In this document: positions 6,641 to 15,483 of the stretch, one piece after another
How positions within the stretch are numbered: position 1 is the first letter of the stretch
Layout of the letters: each line of letters opens with the position of its first letter
NCBI GenBank assembly: GCA_964584775.1
Contig: CAZPBC010000037.1
Span: forward strand, 1 to 20,138
Source: CAZPBC01 sp964584775
Lineage (GTDB): Bacteria; Chlamydiota; Chlamydiia; Chlamydiales; SLFE01
Direction of reading: 5' to 3'
DNA length: 20,138 nucleotides
Made by a program: the position numbers and the translations under genes
Notes under the pieces: model-generated
What the model was told of the DNA's origin: nothing
Seen by the model: the letters and a program-made list of their open reading frames with translations, nothing else
Databases searched by the model: none

Positions 6641-7369
6641 TTAAATCAAGTCACCGGAAAGGAAGGTGGCGATCTCTCCAGAAGGGAGTTTCATTTGGAG
6701 GGTTCCTTGATCAGAGATGGAATGGAAGTGGCCTTTGGTGACCTTCTCATCGACATGGAACTCGATGAGATCGCCTGGGCTGTGAAGGAGGTGGCGCTTG
6801 TAGTAATTCAAGAAGATGGGGAACTCCTCTTCCGTCAGGTAAGCTAAATTTTTCTTATAGTAGGCTGTGATGGATTCGAGGAGCTCGGGAATGGAGTGGG
6901 GCGTTCCGGTTTCTTGGAGGAGGGAGGTGGCGGGGCGTGAGACCTCTTTCAACCCTTCAAGGGGGAGATTCACGTTGATTCCGAGGCCACTCGCGACCAT
7001 CCAGTTGTCTTCGACGGAGAGGGTCTCTGTCAGCACGCCGGCCAGTTTTTTCCCATTCAGGAGGAGGTCGTTGGGCCATTTCAGCTGAGGCTGGAGACCC
7101 AGCTCCAGGACCGCTTCGAGCGCACTTAGGGAAAGAACTTGTGCAAAGTTATGAAGGTAGGGGAAGGGTTTTTGATGGAAGGAGCAGAAGGTGACGTTGA
7201 GGTTCACTCCTTTGCCGGAGATCCATTTGCGCCCGGCGCGACCCCGTGCTTTCGTCTGTTCTTCCCCGTAGAGAACGGTGAGGAGAGAGGGATCGAACTC
7301 ACTTGCATGTTCGAGCGCGTAGGTGTTGGTAGAGTCGATCGTTTTAAAGGTTTTTAAGATCGACTTCAT
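6641..7369 (-). CDS. birA: Biotin--[acetyl-CoA-carboxylase] ligase, catalytic domain only
   Basis: Activates biotin with ATP to biotinyl-5'-AMP and transfers it to the carrier lysine of acetyl-CoA carboxylase (AccB). In the 242-aa protein the STN motif is at 13-15, the ATP/biotin loop GRAGRKW at 43-49 and KWPNDLLLNGKKLAG at 97-111. A VASGLGINVN strand near 125-134 and a small C-terminal SH3-like domain ending GEIATFLSGDLI follow. The N-terminal DNA-binding domain of E. coli BirA is absent, so this is the monofunctional class and cannot repress biotin genes itself. It lies 12 nt after the preceding gene, so the two are probably cotranscribed. No strong ribosome site is visible. Confidence 0.93.
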   Translation of the reverse strand: MKSILKTFKTIDSTNTYALEHASEFDPSLLTVLYGEEQTKARGRAGRKWISGKGVNLNVTFCSFHQKPFPYLHNFAQVLSLSALEAVLELGLQPQLKWPNDLLLNGKKLAGVLTETLSVEDNWMVASGLGINVNLPLEGLKEVSRPATSLLQETGTPHSIPELLESITAYYKKNLAYLTEEEFPIFLNYYKRHLLHSPGDLIEFHVDEKVTKGHFHSISDQGTLQMKLPSGEIATFLSGDLI

Positions 7370-7381
7370 GAACTATCCAGG

Positions 7382-8077
7382 TTAGAGCGCTTTCACTCTC
7401 TCTTTAAGGTAGTCACCGAGAGAGAGTTCACCGTGACGGACCTGAAGGAGGAGGCGGCTGGCAGCTGGAGAGTCGAGGCCGAGCAGCTCTTCGATCGCGG
7501 CTTTCTCATCCGTGGGGCGTCCGACTTTCTGGTAGAGAGCGCTGAGCTCGAGCAGTGTCGCGGCGTAGAGGGTGGAAGTTTGATCTGCGCTGAGGCTTTC
7601 CTTCAGAGCTTCAAAGCCTTGAACTGAGGAGTTTAGAGAGCTTTTCGCAAAAGATTCGTACGAGGCGAGTCCATTTTGTTGGAGGCGCTCGAAAGCAGCG
7701 GGAGCGAACTGTTCAGCCTCTTTTGAAAGGCCTTTGGAGAGCAGGGCTTGAGCCACGAGAGGCGTGTACTTCATTTTGAGGTCGGGAGCCTGGTTGAGGA
7801 GCTTAGTCAGGGGAGTGAGGGCTCTGCTCACTTCTTCTTTCGGAGTCTCAAGGAGGGTGTGGTAGAGTTGGTTGGCTTCTGCGACGTGGCGGATTTCTGA
7901 GCCTTTCGAGGGGGTGAAGAAGAAAAAGAGGATGGAAATGAGAAGGAGAAGTCCCAGTCCAGCGTAAAGAACGCTGTTTAAATTGTCCGTGACGAAGTCG
8001 ATCACTTTATCCATGATTGGAGGTTCCATCGTTTCGACTTTCGCTTCGATCGTTGGTTGATTGAACTTTTTTGTCAT
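7382..8077 (-). CDS. Single-pass membrane protein with helical (TPR-like) periplasmic domain
   Basis: A 231-aa protein. Residues 1-30 are hydrophilic with basic residues at the start. One transmembrane helix lies at about 36-57 (VLYAGLGLLLLISILFFFF), followed by about 170 residues of helix-rich sequence with Ala/Leu spacing typical of TPR-like arrays (pattern LYAATLLELSALYQKVGRPTDEKAAIEELL). The topology resembles YfgM/TPR_21-type proteins, which act around the Sec translocon and periplasmic chaperones, but I see no diagnostic motif and call this resemblance only. The start could be GTG at 8086 or ATG at 8077; the ATG gives the more standard N-terminus (MTKKFNQ). It is the first gene of the minus-strand run and diverges from parB. 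Confidence 0.75.
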   Translation of the reverse strand: MTKKFNQPTIEAKVETMEPPIMDKVIDFVTDNLNSVLYAGLGLLLLISILFFFFTPSKGSEIRHVAEANQLYHTLLETPKEEVSRALTPLTKLLNQAPDLKMKYTPLVAQALLSKGLSKEAEQFAPAAFERLQQNGLASYESFAKSSLNSSVQGFEALKESLSADQTSTLYAATLLELSALYQKVGRPTDEKAAIEELLGLDSPAASRLLLQVRHGELSLGDYLKERVKAL

Positions 8078-8109
8078 ATGCCTCACACTCTAGGTTAAGT
8101 TTTCGGTAA

Positions 8110-8137
8110 ATTATACATTTAAAGGCGATAAATCCAA
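8110..8137 (-). promoter_or_regulatory. Possible promoter of the minus-strand housekeeping run
   Basis: Minus strand: a perfect -10 TATAAT (8110-8115) with TTGGAT (8132-8137) 16 nt upstream. The -35 match is only partial. The box lies in the 59-bp gap shared with parB and gives a leader of about 25 nt. No equally good promoter for the parB direction was found in this gap. Confidence 0.4.
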
Positions 8138-8976
8138 TGAGTTTTCCTCCTTCACAGACAGAAATTGAAAATGCAGCCCACACCATCCTAGAGGTGGAGA
8201 TCGGCGAGGTGGCCGTCAACCCCCACCAGCCGCGCAGGACCTTCGGCAAGGAAGAGCTGGAGGAGCTGGCCGAGTCGATCCGGGAGCTGGGCCTTCTTCA
8301 ACCCCCTGTGGTTAGGTGGGTTGAGGAGCGACGACGCTTTGAGTTGGTGGCTGGGGAGCGCCGCTACCGCGCCGCTTATCTAGCAGGAATGACCAAGATT
8401 CCTGTCATTGTTAAAGAGGCGGATGCCTTCTTTAGTGCCCAGGCAGCTCTTGTAGAGAATATCCAGCGTGTCGATCTGAACCCCCTCGAGATTGCGAGAG
8501 CGCTCGCTGAGCTGAGAAAGTTGGGCCTCACCCTCGATGAGCTAGCGAAGAAAATTGGGAAGAAGCGTTCAACGATCTCCAACTACCTTAGGATCTTAGA
8601 GCTTCCTCGCGAGGTGCAGGAGGCCTTAGAGGCAAGCTCCATCACAATGGGTCATGCTAAAGCGATCCTTTCGAAGGAGGGGAAGAGCGAGCAGCTCCAG
8701 CTCCTTCATGAAATTCTCGAAGGAGGCCTCAGCGTCCGCCGCGCTGAAGAAAAGGTTTCAAAAGTGAAGCGGAATCGGGTAAAAAAGGAAGAAACTGACC
8801 TGCCCACCAAAGATATACACTTGGAAGAGATCCGTGAGCGGATCCAACAGTATCTGGGCACGAAAGTCACCCTCACAGGCGACCCGGACTCCGGAAAGCT
8901 GATCATAGACTTCTACGGCCAGGATGATCTTGAGCGGGTGGCAGAACTGATCGGCGTGGTATTTGATGGAACTTGA
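8137..8976 (+). CDS. parB: ParB/Spo0J-family chromosome partition protein
   Basis: A CTP-dependent DNA clamp that loads at parS centromere sites and drives origin segregation. The 279-aa protein has an N-terminal ParB/Srx domain from about residue 15 (VNPHQPRRTF, then GLLQPPVVR). The CTP-binding GERRYRAA motif is at 73-80 and NIQRVDLNPLE starts at 108. A helix-turn-helix lies at about 130-158 (LDELAKKIGKKRSTISNYLRIL), with a C-terminal dimerisation region after about 215. It starts at ATG 8137 with only a weak AAGG upstream. No parA is adjacent, and I saw no consensus parS sequence nearby. Its last 11 bases overlap the copper ATPase gene, so partition and envelope genes appear transcriptionally linked. 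Confidence 0.95.
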   Translation: MSFPPSQTEIENAAHTILEVEIGEVAVNPHQPRRTFGKEELEELAESIRELGLLQPPVVRWVEERRRFELVAGERRYRAAYLAGMTKIPVIVKEADAFFSAQAALVENIQRVDLNPLEIARALAELRKLGLTLDELAKKIGKKRSTISNYLRILELPREVQEALEASSITMGHAKAILSKEGKSEQLQLLHEILEGGLSVRRAEEKVSKVKRNRVKKEETDLPTKDIHLEEIRERIQQYLGTKVTLTGDPDSGKLIIDFYGQDDLERVAELIGVVFDGT

Positions 8977-11116
8977 AAAGCTTGAGCTCTTTATTGATGG
9001 AATGACCTGTGTCAGCTGTACGGGCGCCATTCAAAAAGCGCTGAAGTCTAAAGAGGGTGTCTATGACGTCGAAGTCAATTTCTCCACATCCAAAGCCCAC
9101 CTCCGTTTCGATCCCCACCTCACCCATAAAGAAGCCCTTCTTGAAGCTGTGAAACTTGCCGGTTATCACGCCACGCTTGAAGAGAAGAGCGGCCAGCAAG
9201 ACCAAGCGGTCCGCGGCGCGCGGAGCCGCTTTGTTCGTGCACTTCTACTGACGCTGCCCCTCTTTGCAGGGATGTTTGCTCACCTCTTCGGTTTTAAAGA
9301 GACCGTTCCGATCTGGTTGCAGATGGTGCTTTCAACGATTGTTCAATTCTGGTGTGGATGGCCCTTTTATCAGAGCACCTTCCATGCAATCCGTGCACGC
9401 TCTGCGAATATGGATGTCCTCATCGCGCTGGGAACCTCAGCTGCTTGGGGCTTTAGCGTGATCAACTTCTTCGCAGATCTTGGCGAACCCTACTATTTCG
9501 AAGCTTCAGCGGGGATCTTGACGATTGTTCTACTTGGACGCTACCTCGAAGTGAAAAGTAAAACGCGTGCAACGAAAGCGATCGAAGCCCTGCTCAACCT
9601 CCAACCCCAAGTGGTCTTCAAGAAAGTGGGAGAGGAGTTTGAAGAGGTGGAGATCGCAGTGCTTGAAAAAGAGGATCTTTTCCGTGTGCGGCCGGGAGAA
9701 AACGTAGCGGCCGATGGGGTGGTGATAGAGGGGGAGTCAGCTGTCGATGAGTCTCTCGTCACAGGAGAGAGCCTTCCTGTCTTCAAAGAGAAGGGGACGA
9801 CCGTCTATGCTGGAACAGTGAACACAAGTGGAACGCTGCTTGTCCGAGCGACCAGCCTGGCGAGTGACAACTTGATTAGTAAAATCGCTAAACTTGTCGA
9901 GCATGCGCAAAACTCACGCGCTCCTGTTGAGCGGTTGGCAGATACCGTTTCTAAGTATTTCGTCCCTGCTGTGCTGTTGCTGAGCTTTGCAACCCTTTTT
10001 GGATGGGTGCTTTTGGGCCATGAGTTCAGCCGCGGTTTGATCGCAGCCGTTTCCGTGCTTGTCATCGCATGCCCCTGCGCGATCGGTCTTGCTATTCCGA
10101 TTGTCATTGTGGTCGCGACAGCAAAAGCGAGCCGTTTTGGAATTCTCTTTAAGGAAGCGGAAGCCATTGAGGTCTTGGGCGGTGTCAAAACGGTGGTCTT
10201 TGACAAAACGGGAACCGTGACTGAGGGACGCTTTTCCGTTCAGAAGGTGCTGGTGGAAGATGGTGTCGAGAAGAACGATTCTCTGCAGATTGCTGCATCG
10301 CTTGCACAGTTTTCAACGCATCCCCTCTCCTCTGCAGTCTTGAACGAAGCGAAGAAGCGCGGCTTTGATATCGAGCCGGTGACCGATTTTGTCTCCTATC
10401 CTGGGAAGGGAATCCGAGGGATCAAGCGGGGTGTGGAATACACGCTCGGTTCTGAGCGTTTTGCAGAAGAGCAAGGCGCGACTGTACGGCCTGAGTTCGC
10501 TGAGTTCTCAGAAGAACATGCGGCGACGGTCCTCTTCCTTGTGAGCCAAAAAAAATGCCTCGCCGCTTTTATGATGCAGGATTTGATTCTAGCGAGCGCT
10601 CCCGCTGCAGTAGAAAAACTGCACAGTCTAAACATTAAAACAGTGATGATCACTGGAGATACCTACCGCTTTGCGAAGGTGGTGGCAGAACAGCTCGGGA
10701 TCGATGATTTCCACGCTGGTGTCCTTCCACAGGATAAGGCGCGTCAGGTGAAAAACATCAAAGAATTTAGCAGTCCGGTAGCGATGGTAGGGGATGGAAT
10801 CAATGACGCTGCTGCGATTGCAACGGCTGATGTGGGGATTGCGATCGGATCGGGTTCAGATATCAGCATCGAAGCGAGCGACGTGACGCTCATCAAAGAG
10901 GACTTGATGAATGTCCCTTGTGCTATCCAGCTTTCTAGAAAAACGATGCGTGTGGCGAAGCAAAACCTCTTCCTCGCGTTTATTTACAACGTGCTCGCGA
11001 TTCCTTTTGCGATGATGGGTCTTTTAAGTCCTCTCATTGCTGCTGTCGCAATGTCGCTGAGTTCCCTTTCAGTGATCTTTAATGCCCTTCGTCTCAACCG
11101 CTACAACCCTAGGTAG
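8966..11116 (+). CDS. copA: P1B-type copper-exporting ATPase
   Basis: ATP-driven export of Cu+ across the inner membrane. The 716-aa protein has one N-terminal heavy-metal-binding domain (GMTCVSC, 12-18), transmembrane helices from about 85, and an actuator-domain TGES motif near 265. The metal-site CPC is at 369-371 (CPCAIGLAIP, with Ile where GLATP is usual). The phosphorylated Asp is D413 in DKTGTVTEG, followed by an HP motif (STHPLS), TGDTYRFAK and GDGIND at 609-614. C-terminal helices carry YN (FIYNVLAIP) and MSLSS, the residues that with CPC define Cu+ (P1B-1) specificity. A TTG at 8963 is possible, but ATG 8966 is the better start. It overlaps parB by 11 bp and batA follows after 5 bp. 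Bat proteins were first studied for aerotolerance, so linkage to a metal pump suggests an envelope-stress role. Confidence 0.93.
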   Translation: MELEKLELFIDGMTCVSCTGAIQKALKSKEGVYDVEVNFSTSKAHLRFDPHLTHKEALLEAVKLAGYHATLEEKSGQQDQAVRGARSRFVRALLLTLPLFAGMFAHLFGFKETVPIWLQMVLSTIVQFWCGWPFYQSTFHAIRARSANMDVLIALGTSAAWGFSVINFFADLGEPYYFEASAGILTIVLLGRYLEVKSKTRATKAIEALLNLQPQVVFKKVGEEFEEVEIAVLEKEDLFRVRPGENVAADGVVIEGESAVDESLVTGESLPVFKEKGTTVYAGTVNTSGTLLVRATSLASDNLISKIAKLVEHAQNSRAPVERLADTVSKYFVPAVLLLSFATLFGWVLLGHEFSRGLIAAVSVLVIACPCAIGLAIPIVIVVATAKASRFGILFKEAEAIEVLGGVKTVVFDKTGTVTEGRFSVQKVLVEDGVEKNDSLQIAASLAQFSTHPLSSAVLNEAKKRGFDIEPVTDFVSYPGKGIRGIKRGVEYTLGSERFAEEQGATVRPEFAEFSEEHAATVLFLVSQKKCLAAFMMQDLILASAPAAVEKLHSLNIKTVMITGDTYRFAKVVAEQLGIDDFHAGVLPQDKARQVKNIKEFSSPVAMVGDGINDAAAIATADVGIAIGSGSDISIEASDVTLIKEDLMNVPCAIQLSRKTMRVAKQNLFLAFIYNVLAIPFAMMGLLSPLIAAVAMSLSSLSVIFNALRLNRYNPR

Positions 11117-11121
11117 CCGCG

Positions 11122-12171
11122 ATGTTCCGTCTCGATTTCATCTGGCTGCTCACGGCGATCGCTCTTTTTTTCTTCATCGGTCTACTGGCAAAAATCCGAC
11201 GCGGTAAACCCTCTCTGAAAATCTCCTATCTTGAATCGTACAAGGTGATTGGTCCTATGGGGAGGAGGCGCTACAAAGATGCCTCAAAGCTTTTGATGCT
11301 GGCAGCGCTTTTTACAGGTTTTCTCGCTCTTTCTGACCCGAGGTGGGTGAAAGAGCGGACCTTCACACCTGAGGTCAAAAAAGAGGGGCGGGCGCTCTTT
11401 CTTGTGTTGGACCGCTCGAGCTCAATGAAAGAGCTTGCAGAAGGGGATGGAGTGAGCATGAAGACGCGTTGGCATCAGATGAAGGAGTTTGCTCTCAAGT
11501 TTGTTTTAGGTGACGAGCGTTCAGGCTTGCCGGGACGCTCAGAAGATTTTATAGGGCTGGTCTCGTTTGCGAGGAGTGCGGACATTCTCGTGCCCTTAAC
11601 TGAAGATCACATCAGTGTCGCTAAAAAGATCGAGTCAATGACACTTGCGAAAAAGGGAACGGACGGCACGGCGATGGGATATGCTCTTTATAAAACAGGG
11701 AGCTCTTTGGCGCATCTGATGGAGAGTTCGGAGATGCAGATCAAAGACCCTGCCATCTTACTGATTACCGATGGACTTCCCGCTCCACATGCGGACGACC
11801 GCAACAACCCACTCCGATCGATGACCATCGAACAAGCCGGACAGTTTTTAGAAGAGAAGGGAATCCGACTCTACATTGTGAATATCGACCCTCTTTTTCT
11901 GCAGAGTGACTTCCAACCCCACCGAGCGCTCCTCACACGCATCACTGAAGGCACAGGGGGGATGTTTTTCATCACTCAGAATGAACAGCAGCTACAGGCG
12001 GTTCTCAAAGAGGTGGACCGTCTGGAGAAGTCTGTGTTGCCGACACCTAAAGCTACCTACAAAGCTCAGCAGCGCACCGCTTCTCTTTACCCCCTTCTGG
12101 TTTTCAGCTCCCTCGTCTTCCTTCTCCTCTCCCTCTACTTTGAAAATGTGAGGGCACGATGTTTTCCTTAA
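11122..12171 (+). CDS. batA: BatA-like von Willebrand factor A membrane protein
   Basis: A 349-aa protein. An N-terminal transmembrane helix (5-22) and a second near 55-70 (LLMLAALFTGFLALSDPRW) precede a VWA domain at about 90-300, and a C-terminal helix at 325-343 follows. The metal-ion-dependent adhesion site is complete: D97-x-S99-x-S101 (DRSSSM), T180/T183 in GTDGT, and D217 in LITDG. Together with the next VWA gene it matches BatA/BatB of Bacteroidetes and spirochaetes, a membrane complex implicated in aerotolerance or envelope stress. The exact biochemical role is unsettled. The usual upstream partners (MoxR AAA+ ATPase and DUF58 protein) are not adjacent. It overlaps batB by 13 bp. Confidence 0.9.
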   Translation: MFRLDFIWLLTAIALFFFIGLLAKIRRGKPSLKISYLESYKVIGPMGRRRYKDASKLLMLAALFTGFLALSDPRWVKERTFTPEVKKEGRALFLVLDRSSSMKELAEGDGVSMKTRWHQMKEFALKFVLGDERSGLPGRSEDFIGLVSFARSADILVPLTEDHISVAKKIESMTLAKKGTDGTAMGYALYKTGSSLAHLMESSEMQIKDPAILLITDGLPAPHADDRNNPLRSMTIEQAGQFLEEKGIRLYIVNIDPLFLQSDFQPHRALLTRITEGTGGMFFITQNEQQLQAVLKEVDRLEKSVLPTPKATYKAQQRTASLYPLLVFSSLVFLLLSLYFENVRARCFP

Positions 12172-13133
12172 CCACGTTAGATTTTGAGCGTCCTGCGCTT
12201 CTCCTTTTCATCTTTTTCGGCTTCCTCGTCTTTGTCTTTTACGCTTGGGCATATTTCGCTCGAGAGAAGAAGAAGGAGGAGCTGGAATTTAAAGAGATGC
12301 TTCATGACCGCCTCAGCTCCTACTATTTCTTCCGTTCCGTTTTTCTTTTTTTGGCATGGCTGTCACTCTGTTTCGCTCTTGCTGGTCCGAGAGGAAACCC
12401 CGAATATCTTTTCCCTGTCGTGGAAGAGACGGAGTCTTTGCCTCAGATTTTTGTGATCGACACTTCCTATTCGATGTCGGCAGGGGATGTGACGGCGGCG
12501 AAGAGCCGGTTAGAGTATGCGGCGGATTTGACCGATGAACTCTTGAAAGAGAGTAGGGGCGCACCCGTTGCACTCTATGCCCTTTCGAGTCAGATCCAGA
12601 AGGTCGTTCCATTATCGCAAGACACGCTCTACACACGCCTCATGGTACGAGGGTTGAGCGTCAATGAAGGAGCGCTTCCGGGGACAGACTTTCAACGTTC
12701 GTTTAGTGCGTTGAAAGAGGAGCTCGCTGACCGAAAGGTCCGGCTTGTTGTCTTAACGGATGGAGGGGATCATGACCAGCGTACCGAAGAGATTGCTGAG
12801 GAATTAAAAGAGATCCACGGCGAGATCACTTTTGTAGGCATAGGGGGAGAGACGCCGGTGGAGCTTAAGGAGATCACCTATCAAGAGCAGCCGGTCTTCT
12901 CTAAGATGGAGAGGGAGTTTTTAGAAGATCTCGTCAATCAAGCGGACGTTCGCTTGCTCCTTCCTGGAAGGCGCGATACCCTCTCTGTCTCGAAGGAGCT
13001 CCTCAAAGAGAAGAGCGCTTCAAAGCGGACTGTCAGTTCAGACCTTGTCTATGAGGACTATTTTAAAGTGCCTCTCCTCGCAGCGCTTCTTTTTCTCACT
13101 CTTGCCCTTTTTGTTCCGGAGGTGAAGCAGTGA
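12159..13133 (+). CDS. batB: BatB-like von Willebrand factor A membrane protein
   Basis: A 324-aa VWA protein, the second of the pair. There is a transmembrane helix at about 12-34, another at 58-76 (FLAWLSLCFALAGPRG, the characteristic segment just before the VWA domain), the VWA domain at 95-290, and a C-terminal helix at about 302-318. The MIDAS is complete: D101-x-S103-x-S105 (DTSYSM), T176 in GTDF, and D201 in LTDGGD. VWA domains bind protein partners through a divalent metal; BatA and BatB are thought to form a heteromeric inner-membrane complex exposing these domains to the periplasm. It overlaps batA and, by one base (TGATG), the next gene, so translation coupling is likely. Confidence 0.9.
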   Translation: MFSLTTLDFERPALLLFIFFGFLVFVFYAWAYFAREKKKEELEFKEMLHDRLSSYYFFRSVFLFLAWLSLCFALAGPRGNPEYLFPVVEETESLPQIFVIDTSYSMSAGDVTAAKSRLEYAADLTDELLKESRGAPVALYALSSQIQKVVPLSQDTLYTRLMVRGLSVNEGALPGTDFQRSFSALKEELADRKVRLVVLTDGGDHDQRTEEIAEELKEIHGEITFVGIGGETPVELKEITYQEQPVFSKMEREFLEDLVNQADVRLLLPGRRDTLSVSKELLKEKSASKRTVSSDLVYEDYFKVPLLAALLFLTLALFVPEVKQ

Positions 13134-14029
13134 TGAGTCTCCTGGTTTTACTGGTGGCGAAAGAGCTCTCTTTCCAAGCGCTCTATCTCGGTGAGGAGAA
13201 TCAAAACACGCAGGCTTCTCGCCTCTATGAGCAGGCGCTGGAAGAGGAAAATCTCCTCTGGAGGAGAAACGTCCTTCACTTCAATTTAGGAACCCTCCAT
13301 TTACGTGAAGAGCGTCCTGAAGAAGCCCTTCATGAATTCAGTCTAGCCTGGTCGAAGTCGATGCCCGAGTATCTCAAGGCGCCTTTGAGAAACAATGTCT
13401 CCGCTGCCTTTACAGCCCTTGGAAAAGAGAATTTTGTGGAGGCGGTCGAGTCAGGAAAATGGAATATGGGGTCTCTTCCTAAAGAGCTGCCTCAGGAGTT
13501 TGACAAACCTCCTCTTCAGACGATTGCGAAGGGGACGGCGTCACTCACGAATGCTCTCACTCTTTTACAGGCGATGATTTTTGGGAAAGCAGCAGGTCTT
13601 GCCCGTAATACGGATTTGGAAAAGAGCTATCTAGAAGAGATCACAGCAGCCTACCAGGCGCTCCTTCCCTTTCCGGGAGAATTAACCAAGTGGGAACGAG
13701 AACTTTTTGCAGAGCACCACTGTTTAAAAACGCCTTTTCGAAAGATTGTTTTTCTTTACGACGAGGCGCTCTCTATCCGTCACACCTCTCACGCGCGCCT
13801 TGTGAAAGAGGGGCATTTGAATTTGGAGTGGGAAGAGACCACTTTTATGAAGGAAAAGCTGGAGGAGCTCCTCGCGCTGTTGGAGCAGGCGGAAGAGATG
13901 GAGCAGTCCTCTCCTGAGGAGATGAGAGAGCAGACGCTCGATGACCGCTTAGTGGAGATGCACTGGCAAGATGAACAACTCGAAGAAAAACCAGTAGGAG
14001 ATGGAGAGTGGGTCGAAAAGCCCTGGTAA
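13133..14029 (+). CDS. TPR-containing protein in the batC position
   Basis: A 298-aa protein with TPR-like helices at about 25-95 (ASRLYEQALEEE, FNLGTLHLREERPEEALHEFSLAW, LRNNVSAAFTALGK), a helical middle, and an acidic C-terminus rich in Glu and Met. The position between batB and batD matches batC, a TPR protein, but the central part is not recognisably similar to canonical BatC, so I give no symbol. A short hydrophobic start (MSLLVLLVAKE) is too weak for a confident signal peptide. The start ATG shares a base with the batB stop and has GGAGGTG 8 nt upstream; a GTG one codon earlier is possible. It overlaps batD by 22 bp. Confidence 0.75.
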   Translation: MSLLVLLVAKELSFQALYLGEENQNTQASRLYEQALEEENLLWRRNVLHFNLGTLHLREERPEEALHEFSLAWSKSMPEYLKAPLRNNVSAAFTALGKENFVEAVESGKWNMGSLPKELPQEFDKPPLQTIAKGTASLTNALTLLQAMIFGKAAGLARNTDLEKSYLEEITAAYQALLPFPGELTKWERELFAEHHCLKTPFRKIVFLYDEALSIRHTSHARLVKEGHLNLEWEETTFMKEKLEELLALLEQAEEMEQSSPEEMREQTLDDRLVEMHWQDEQLEEKPVGDGEWVEKPW

Positions 14030-15483
14030 CAATCCTAACTCTATTCCCTCTGCTTCTCTTTTCTGCAGAGATACGCATCCAGATGAGTGATCAGGAGCTC
14101 ACGCCTTTTGATGATCTCACATTGCTTGTAGATATCCTGCACACCCCAGAGGAGAAGGTCGATAGCAGCTCTTTCCTTCTTGGAGGCGTGCCGGTTGCAC
14201 TCCGCCTTGTGGGTGAGGGCACCGAGGAGGATCAGGTCGTCACCTCCTATCTGCTGAACCGTCCTTTAGAAGAGGGGGAAGCGCAAATCTTACCTCCCCT
14301 TTCTGTTCTTGTGAATGGGGAGCGCATCACCCACCCGGCAGCTGTTTTCCAGCCGGAGATGAAAGCGCCCGAAGAGGGAATTTTCTTGAGAGGGTACATC
14401 TACGGGGAGCAGCCCTTCTACCCAGGAGAGAAGGTCAAGTTTGTCTACCGTATCTATTACCGAGGAAACATCGAGCTCACCAAAGAGGAGCTTCCTCTCC
14501 TCGATGCTACAGGTTTTGAAAAGGTCGGTGCTCTTCAAGTGACCGAAGGGGAGTCCAAAGGGTATTTCTACCAAGAGTTCTCTCAGATGGCACTGGTGAA
14601 AGAGTCCGGCTCTTACTCTTTCCCCGCTTCTCTGATTGAAGGAAAGCTCGCATCGGGTGAGAGTGTGAAAAGTGCAGTCAGCCCCTTTGCCTTTGTTGTG
14701 GAGATGTTTCCCTCTAAAAACCGCCCGCTCTCTTTTATTGGACTGAGTGGACGTGCAGCTATTCAGACAGAACTCCTCTCACCTCAAAAACTGAGTGTGG
14801 GAGAGGTGGTGAAGCTGAAGGTTTTGATCACTGGTTCTGGAAGCATGAGCGAAGCAAAATTGCCCGACCTCTTTTGTCAGCCGGGTTTTTCTGGATTCTT
14901 TAGTAAAAGCAGCCTTCCCGTAGGTAGCCGGCTCACGAACCAGGGAAAAGAATTTTATGTTGAGCTGCGTGCAGCGTCTCCTCATATCAAGCAGCTTCCT
15001 TCCATTGAAATTTCGACCTTCGATGTTGACAAAAGAGACTTTGTTCTAGCAAAAAGCCGTCCGATTCCTCTCACGGTAGCTCCTTCTCCTCCTCCGCCCT
15101 ATTCGTTTCCAGACTTTGACACCTCTCTTCCCAAAGAGCGGACCTTTATAGAAACGAGCCCAGAAATCCTGAGACGAGTGCCCTCTCCCTCTCTCCAGCC
15201 TTGGATCTTGGTTTTTGGATTGTTGCTTCTTCTGCAGTGGATCGCAAGGGCTCCTCTCCTCCGCGTCTATAGAGCTTGGAAAGAGAGTCCGTCGAGAAAG
15301 CTTTGGGCCGTGCGTCAAAAAAGAGGAAAGGAGGCGTTTCTAAAGGCGCTCTACCGCCTGTTTGAGCGCAATAAGAAGGCAAAACCTCTCCTGATCGAGA
15401 TAGAGAAAATCCGCTATGGTCATGAACCCTTTAACCGAAAAGAGCTGCTGAAATGGGCAAAACGTCTTTTAGAATCCTCTTAA
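14008..15483 (+). CDS. batD: BatD-like protein
   Basis: A 491-aa periplasmic/membrane protein of the BatD (oxygen tolerance) family. It has a signal peptide at 1-20 (VTILTLFPLLLFSA), a large beta-rich extracytoplasmic region of repeated Ig-like modules at about 21-360 (YGEQPFYPGEKVKFVYRIYY; LSPQKLSVGEVVKLKVLITG), and one transmembrane helix at about 393-408. A basic cytoplasmic helical tail follows. Alternation of L/I-x-x-G-E-x-V-x-L-K-V segments is typical of the family. The start is GTG, chosen because AGGAG lies 7 nt upstream and the signal peptide follows directly; the nearby ATG at 14001 is out of frame. It presumably assembles with BatA/BatB. It overlaps both neighbours, the downstream gene by 31 bp. 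Confidence 0.88.
   Translation: MGRKALVTILTLFPLLLFSAEIRIQMSDQELTPFDDLTLLVDILHTPEEKVDSSSFLLGGVPVALRLVGEGTEEDQVVTSYLLNRPLEEGEAQILPPLSVLVNGERITHPAAVFQPEMKAPEEGIFLRGYIYGEQPFYPGEKVKFVYRIYYRGNIELTKEELPLLDATGFEKVGALQVTEGESKGYFYQEFSQMALVKESGSYSFPASLIEGKLASGESVKSAVSPFAFVVEMFPSKNRPLSFIGLSGRAAIQTELLSPQKLSVGEVVKLKVLITGSGSMSEAKLPDLFCQPGFSGFFSKSSLPVGSRLTNQGKEFYVELRAASPHIKQLPSIEISTFDVDKRDFVLAKSRPIPLTVAPSPPPPYSFPDFDTSLPKERTFIETSPEILRRVPSPSLQPWILVFGLLLLLQWIARAPLLRVYRAWKESPSRKLWAVRQKRGKEAFLKALYRLFERNKKAKPLLIEIEKIRYGHEPFNRKELLKWAKRLLESS

Noticed and set aside
8078..8136. parS site near parB
   Set aside because: No sequence resembling the TGTTTCACGTGAAACA consensus was found here or elsewhere by eye in the window.
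8758..9205. Minus-strand frames opposite the parB-copA junction (90 and 100 codons)
   Set aside because: They lie antisense to two strongly identified genes and lack ribosome sites.
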